A stretch of 64,000 nt of DNA, taken from assembly GCF_000002865.3 (NCBI RefSeq), contig NW_001865084.1:100065-164064 (forward strand), read 5' to 3'. How positions within the stretch are numbered: the stretch's first letter is position 1; every line of letters begins with the position of its first letter. The notes under the pieces are model-generated. The model made no database searches, was not told where the DNA came from, and worked only from the letters and a program-made list of their open reading frames with translations. This DNA comes from Monosiga brevicollis MX1. Taxonomy: Eukaryota > Opisthokonta > Choanoflagellata > Craspedida > Salpingoecidae. This document shows, in pieces, positions 57,437-64,000 of this stretch. The position numbers were made by a program, and so were the translations under genes.

Positions 57437-59974
57437 TTAGAACGTCACCGTGTCGTCACACTCGTCTGCGGTATGACCGTAGAGCTCGCAAATCTCACAA
57501 AAGTTTTCAGCATCCACACCAGGGGGCGGCGTGGGCCGGGGAGCCTTGGCTTCCTGGCTGACGATTGCGTTTTCAACAGGTTCGTCTGCTTCCTGCACCT
57601 CACTAAGGTCGGCCGTCTCGCTGTGGCCGGCGTATTCACTGGCTGCATTTGAGGTTCGGTGGCTTTGAAAAGCAGAAGCCAGGGCAGCTGCCGTGTCGGT
57701 CAAGTTGACTTCGGACATGTCCAAAATCAGTTTCTCGCCATCGTCGTGAATGCCCGCCACACGCGATGCAGCAGATCGGGCGGCAGGGGACTGGCTACAC
57801 ATTTCCAAAAGCTGAGAGACGTGAGCCAGGGGGTCATCGTCTACGCCATGCCCCACCTCCGACGGCGAGGCCGAGCCCATGTTAGTCTGGAAGGCCTGCT
57901 TGTAGCGTTCTGCCTCTTGCTTCCACATGTCTACTTCACGTAGCGCGTCCATCATGCCCTTTTGTGCATCAAACATGTCCATCTAGCCGGCCATCACACA
58001 TGGTCATTCCGTGTATTAACAGTCAGCAAAAGTCCAACCCAGCAGATGTACAAACGACGCAAAGCAACAAGCCAAACCCGAGGTTTATGAAAGAACAAGC
58101 AAGGCACACGGTGTCCACCAGCGGGCGCCTTGCTTACCTCGCGAGCGGCCAGCTTGTCTGAGGTGGACTCGTAGAGCTCGACGGCCTCGTCTCGCTCAGC
58201 TTCGATGGCATCTGCGGCAATGGCCATGTCCTCTAGTCGCCACTCGTAGCGATTGATCATGCGGCTCAGCTAAAACAATGAAAAACAACGTACAGAATCA
58301 TGAACAAACAAACAAAGAAGAGAAAAATAACAAGAGATGAGGCGTTGGAATTGCAGCTGGCAAAGCAAGGGCTGCTGCTCTTTTGACGCCTTGACAAAGC
58401 ACGTCAGCAACTGACCGCCTTCCATTCTCGGATATGCTCATCGGCATAATGACATGCTGTCGAGGCTGCCTTGCGGGCTTCATCCAATTGCGCCCGAAGC
58501 TCGGCAATAGTGACTCGTTGTGCGTTGATAGTGGCCTGTAGCGAAGCTGTGCTCTTGCCGGCATCCGCGGTCCCATGCGAAGGCGATGGGGGTGGTTGGA
58601 GTGAAGAGCCCGATGTTGGTGTTGATGCTGGGGCAGAGGCCTGCGCGGAAGGTGAGTCTGTTGCCACAGTGGCTTGTGCTGCCGCGCGCAGCGCTGCAAC
58701 TTCTTGCCGCAATCGGTCATTCTCAGCTTTGAGATTGCTCTGATCGGACAAAACAGGAAAAGCGGGTTAGATTGGTGTTCGTTAGCCCATGGGCGAGGTC
58801 ATGGGACTTCTGTACCGCGTCATAGGTATCTTCCGGGGTCGAAGCACGCACGCCTTCGTCTTTGTGCTTGCTGAACATGGGCAGGCACGGTCACAAGAAA
58901 GTATCAGTGAGTGTCCGGTGCTCATCAAGTTGATAATGGCAAGAATCAATCATCATCCCGACATCATGCCAGCGTTCACAGGGCAGATGCTATGCAGGGC
59001 ATTGATCAAGCTCAACAGCAGAAGGATAGACGGAAGGAGAGGTACAAACATACTCGGTGGCGACAGCAGCCATGGCTAGATTATTGGCCAACAGGCGGGT
59101 GCTCTTATTGGCGCCTGCAACCACATGTATCCGCGGGAGAAATTTATACGACATGAGATACCGTTCCGGGTGGCAGTGATGGAGTGGAACAGTCAGGGAG
59201 GCCGTGAGGTGGCGAATTGACGAGCAAGAGACTACCGTGATGCGTACGCAGATCAATGGTTGACGGGGCAATCTCCACGTCTCTTGCGCGTGTAAAAATG
59301 CCGTGCTTGGGCTCACAGGTGAAGTAGGTATTGCCTCCGACTGTGCCGTTGTGCTTGCCACCTAGAGGAAAAAAAAAAGGTCAAGCGGACGTGTTGACAC
59401 GCGTGTATCAGTGGAAGATGCAAAACAAGCTGAGAGGGCATGGGTCGGAAGCAGCTAAGTGAAGGACGCACTGGGAGTATTCAGCTCGATGCCAAACCAA
59501 AGGCCAGGCTCGAGGTGCGTTTCACCCACAAAGCGGACCGTGCCAACCATTTGCTTTTTGACCACTACACGATCCCCTGGCTTATACTGCAAGCAATGGA
59601 ACAATCGGCGAGGGGTCAGCTCGACAAGCGGCAAATTTATGACAATCTACACCTGTCGTCCATGTGATGAGACACCATACCGGATGTTGCTTCGTCAAGC
59701 GGCTTTGTAGGGTGAAAAGGCCATGCTTTGGTGGACAGCCGTCAAAATACTGGCGACCTTTAACAGTGCCGTTGTTTTTGCCAATGGGCTCGTCCATGAG
59801 GAGGCCGACCCAAGTGCCCTTGGTAAAGTCGACGGGACCGTAATACTTGATTTCAGCTCCATAGTATTTGTCGACCAGGACGCGGTCGCCAACTTGCCAC
59901 ACGGGACCACCGTTGACAAGAGACAAGTTGGCACCATCCATGGTGGGAGTTGTCGGGGTGGAGGACTCCTTCAT
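57437..59974 (-). CDS. CLIP1: CLIP-170-like microtubule plus-end protein (compact form)
   Basis: Plus-end tracking protein. Eight exons (59681-59974, 59472-59586, 59236-59361, 59054-59114, 58816-58870, 58416-58739, 58138-58269, 57437-57982) give 550 residues, far shorter than the ~1,400 of vertebrate CLIP-170. Two CAP-Gly domains are present: the first with GKNNG at 65-69, the second with GKHNG at 138-142. A coiled-coil region follows, with heptads in SNLKAENDRLRQEVAALR and MINRYEWRLEDMAIAADAIEAERDEA. At the C-terminus is a CCHC z-knuckle (C531, C534, H539, C544; FCEICELYGHTADEC) and the sequence ends DTVTF. The z-knuckle is specific for the CLIP family and separates it from p150Glued and CLASP-type proteins. 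The long coiled coil is greatly reduced. Confidence 0.92.
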
Positions 59975-60989
59975 GGCGTTTGAATGACGGGACAGCGGTC
60001 TGAGCAGGGAAGCTGTTCGCTCGCTTTACGAAGCCAAAGGCATGCGCTAGGACGCGTTGACAACTTGGAATAATGTTCTGACGGCATTAAGGGGACAGGT
60101 TGACAATGTAGAGGCAGCGCTGGTGGGCGAGAGATGGTTTGTGTGGTCGTCTCAAAAAAAAAGAAGAGGTATCCTTGCAATGAAAATCCTCATCAGGGAC
60201 ACTCGGGCTGAGGTGCAGCACCTAGAGCATGGCGGCTGACGCAAACGCTTGTCTAAGAAGAATACACGCCAGACCAGGCACTTCCAGGCACGGTTTTCCA
60301 AGTTGCTGCCAAAAAAAGACGAGGCGTAGCGGTTGGAGGCTGGACCTGCGGCAAGGGGGTTGAAGAAACGTGAGAAGTGACACGTGTATCAGCATCAACA
60401 CATCAGCAATTGCCTGCGTGGCCACAACGCTGTACGCCCATGCATAATGCGGGGGAGATGGCAATGTAAAACAAGCAAGCGGCAGCTCTTTCCCGCGTCC
60501 GGTGCCTGCATCCAGGCATTGCGACCCGGAGCGCGAGCGCACTGAACGCGTCGCAGGCCACACCATCAAGCTCACACGTTCACAAACCCCCCGTACCTCT
60601 CCCCCTTCCCCCACTCCAGACCACGTGCTTACCAAATAAACAGGAGCGCCTAAATTGAGGCTATCAGGGGGCTCTGCTCTGCAGTCATACAGCTCAGAGG
60701 AGGCGCTGCCGTTTCTCCTCCAGCAGTCGCAGTCACAGTCACAACAACAACAACAAAAACGAAAAAAAAAGCTCAAAAAAGGCGCTGTGAGCAAAACAAT
60801 AAAATACAACAGCAAAACAGTGTTTTGCAACACCATTTCCTGTCCTCTTTTGACCCGGTCCCTCTGTACTCTTAAAGGTTTAGTATTCTGAATTTAAACA
60901 CTTAAAGTGAAATTAGATCACACATCATAAAGTGAAAGTGTGATAAATAATGCACTAAATTATTACGCTACGTGTGTACTTACATCTGG
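59975..60989. other. Region upstream of CLIP and downstream of the sulfatase
   Basis: About 1 kb without a recognisable gene. It contains a CAA/CAG-rich patch near 60725-60770 and an AT-rich stretch at 60850-60980. Open frames on the minus strand (60222-60836) are Cys/Ser/Leu-rich and not protein-like. Confidence 0.5.
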
Positions 60990-63645
<2,656 letters not shown>

Positions 63646-63749
63646 CCGCCCCCAGCAGCACCACCCCGCTGGCGCAAACGTTCCTGCCGCCCATCGCCAC
63701 GATGTTTGTGCTCGTATCACGGTTTGTTCAAAAACAAAATAAAACATCA

Positions 63750-63823
<74 letters not shown>

Positions 63824-64000
63824 AGAGAAAGAGAAAGAGAGGAAGAATTGGTTTGGTCGGTTTGAGAAAGAGAGAAGTAAAGAGAGGAAGAAGCGGAAGA
63901 GAAGGAGAGGGCGGTATCGATGGCTCTGACTCATACGTACGGCAGCGTGAGGGCTCGAGTATGTCGATGTGTTGGATGTGAGCGTGTGTGGTGCGCGTGC
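63646..64000. other. Sulfatase upstream region with GA microsatellite
   Basis: Holds a GA array (about 63753-63819) and further purine-rich sequence to 63915. The sulfatase promoter should be here. No other gene is seen before the window ends. Confidence 0.6.

Overview
The window looks like intron-rich nuclear DNA from a unicellular holozoan, most probably a choanoflagellate (Monosiga-like). This is inferred from gene content and structure; nothing in the sequence names the species. The pointers are short GT-AG introns in most genes, a flagellar SHIPPO-repeat gene, compact CLIP-170 and AP-3 delta orthologues, a TMEM132-like adhesion receptor, and many CA/GA microsatellites. One 300-base N gap (20753-21052) and a lone N (23196) mark it as draft assembly. 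I rebuilt exons by hand. For every spliced model given below, intron phases agree and the summed coding length is a multiple of three, although splice sites remain predictions.

Layout: 1-2464 has no gene I can support and contains a long GAGA/GACA repeat. Then come translation termination factor eRF1 (minus, 2465-4881), tRNA-Arg(CCT) (minus, 5709-5780), a fungal-type GT62/Mnn9-like glycosyltransferase (minus, 5968-7850), an ODF3/CIMAP-like flagellar protein (minus, 8953-10279), AP-3 delta adaptin (plus, 12501-17530) and class II fructose-bisphosphate aldolase (minus, 18026-19762).

The centre is one giant gene (plus, 21565-39204) predicted to encode a 5,515-residue type I membrane protein. 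It has a signal peptide, three PAN/apple-like cysteine modules, a threonine-rich stalk, three TMEM132-like arrays (cohesin-like, Ig/BIG-like, cohesin-like, dockerin-like), three TNFR-like cysteine spacers, a transmembrane helix and a tail with NPxY and PPxY motifs. About 15.4 kb is a single exon, and two of the three arrays are almost identical over 4.3 kb at a spacing of exactly 4,950 bp. This is the most unusual object in the window.

Downstream are ribosome-export GTPase LSG1 (minus, 39595-43267), acylglycerol kinase AGK (minus, 43988-46458), three secreted-protein genes on the minus strand (Kelch propeller 47220-48362, unknown 48865-49917, GH5 glucanase 50274-52006), an AT-hook/zinc-ribbon nuclear protein (plus, 52787-56423), a compact CLIP-170 (minus, 57437-59974) and a sulfatase (minus, 60990-63645).

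There is no operon-like organisation. Core housekeeping genes (eRF1, LSG1, aldolase, AP-3, AGK, CLIP) alternate with surface or secreted proteins suited to a phagotroph that handles extracellular polysaccharide: the giant receptor, GH5, sulfatase, Kelch and the Golgi glycosyltransferase. Several neighbours are convergent with 3' ends 0.4-1 kb apart, or divergent with short shared upstream regions.
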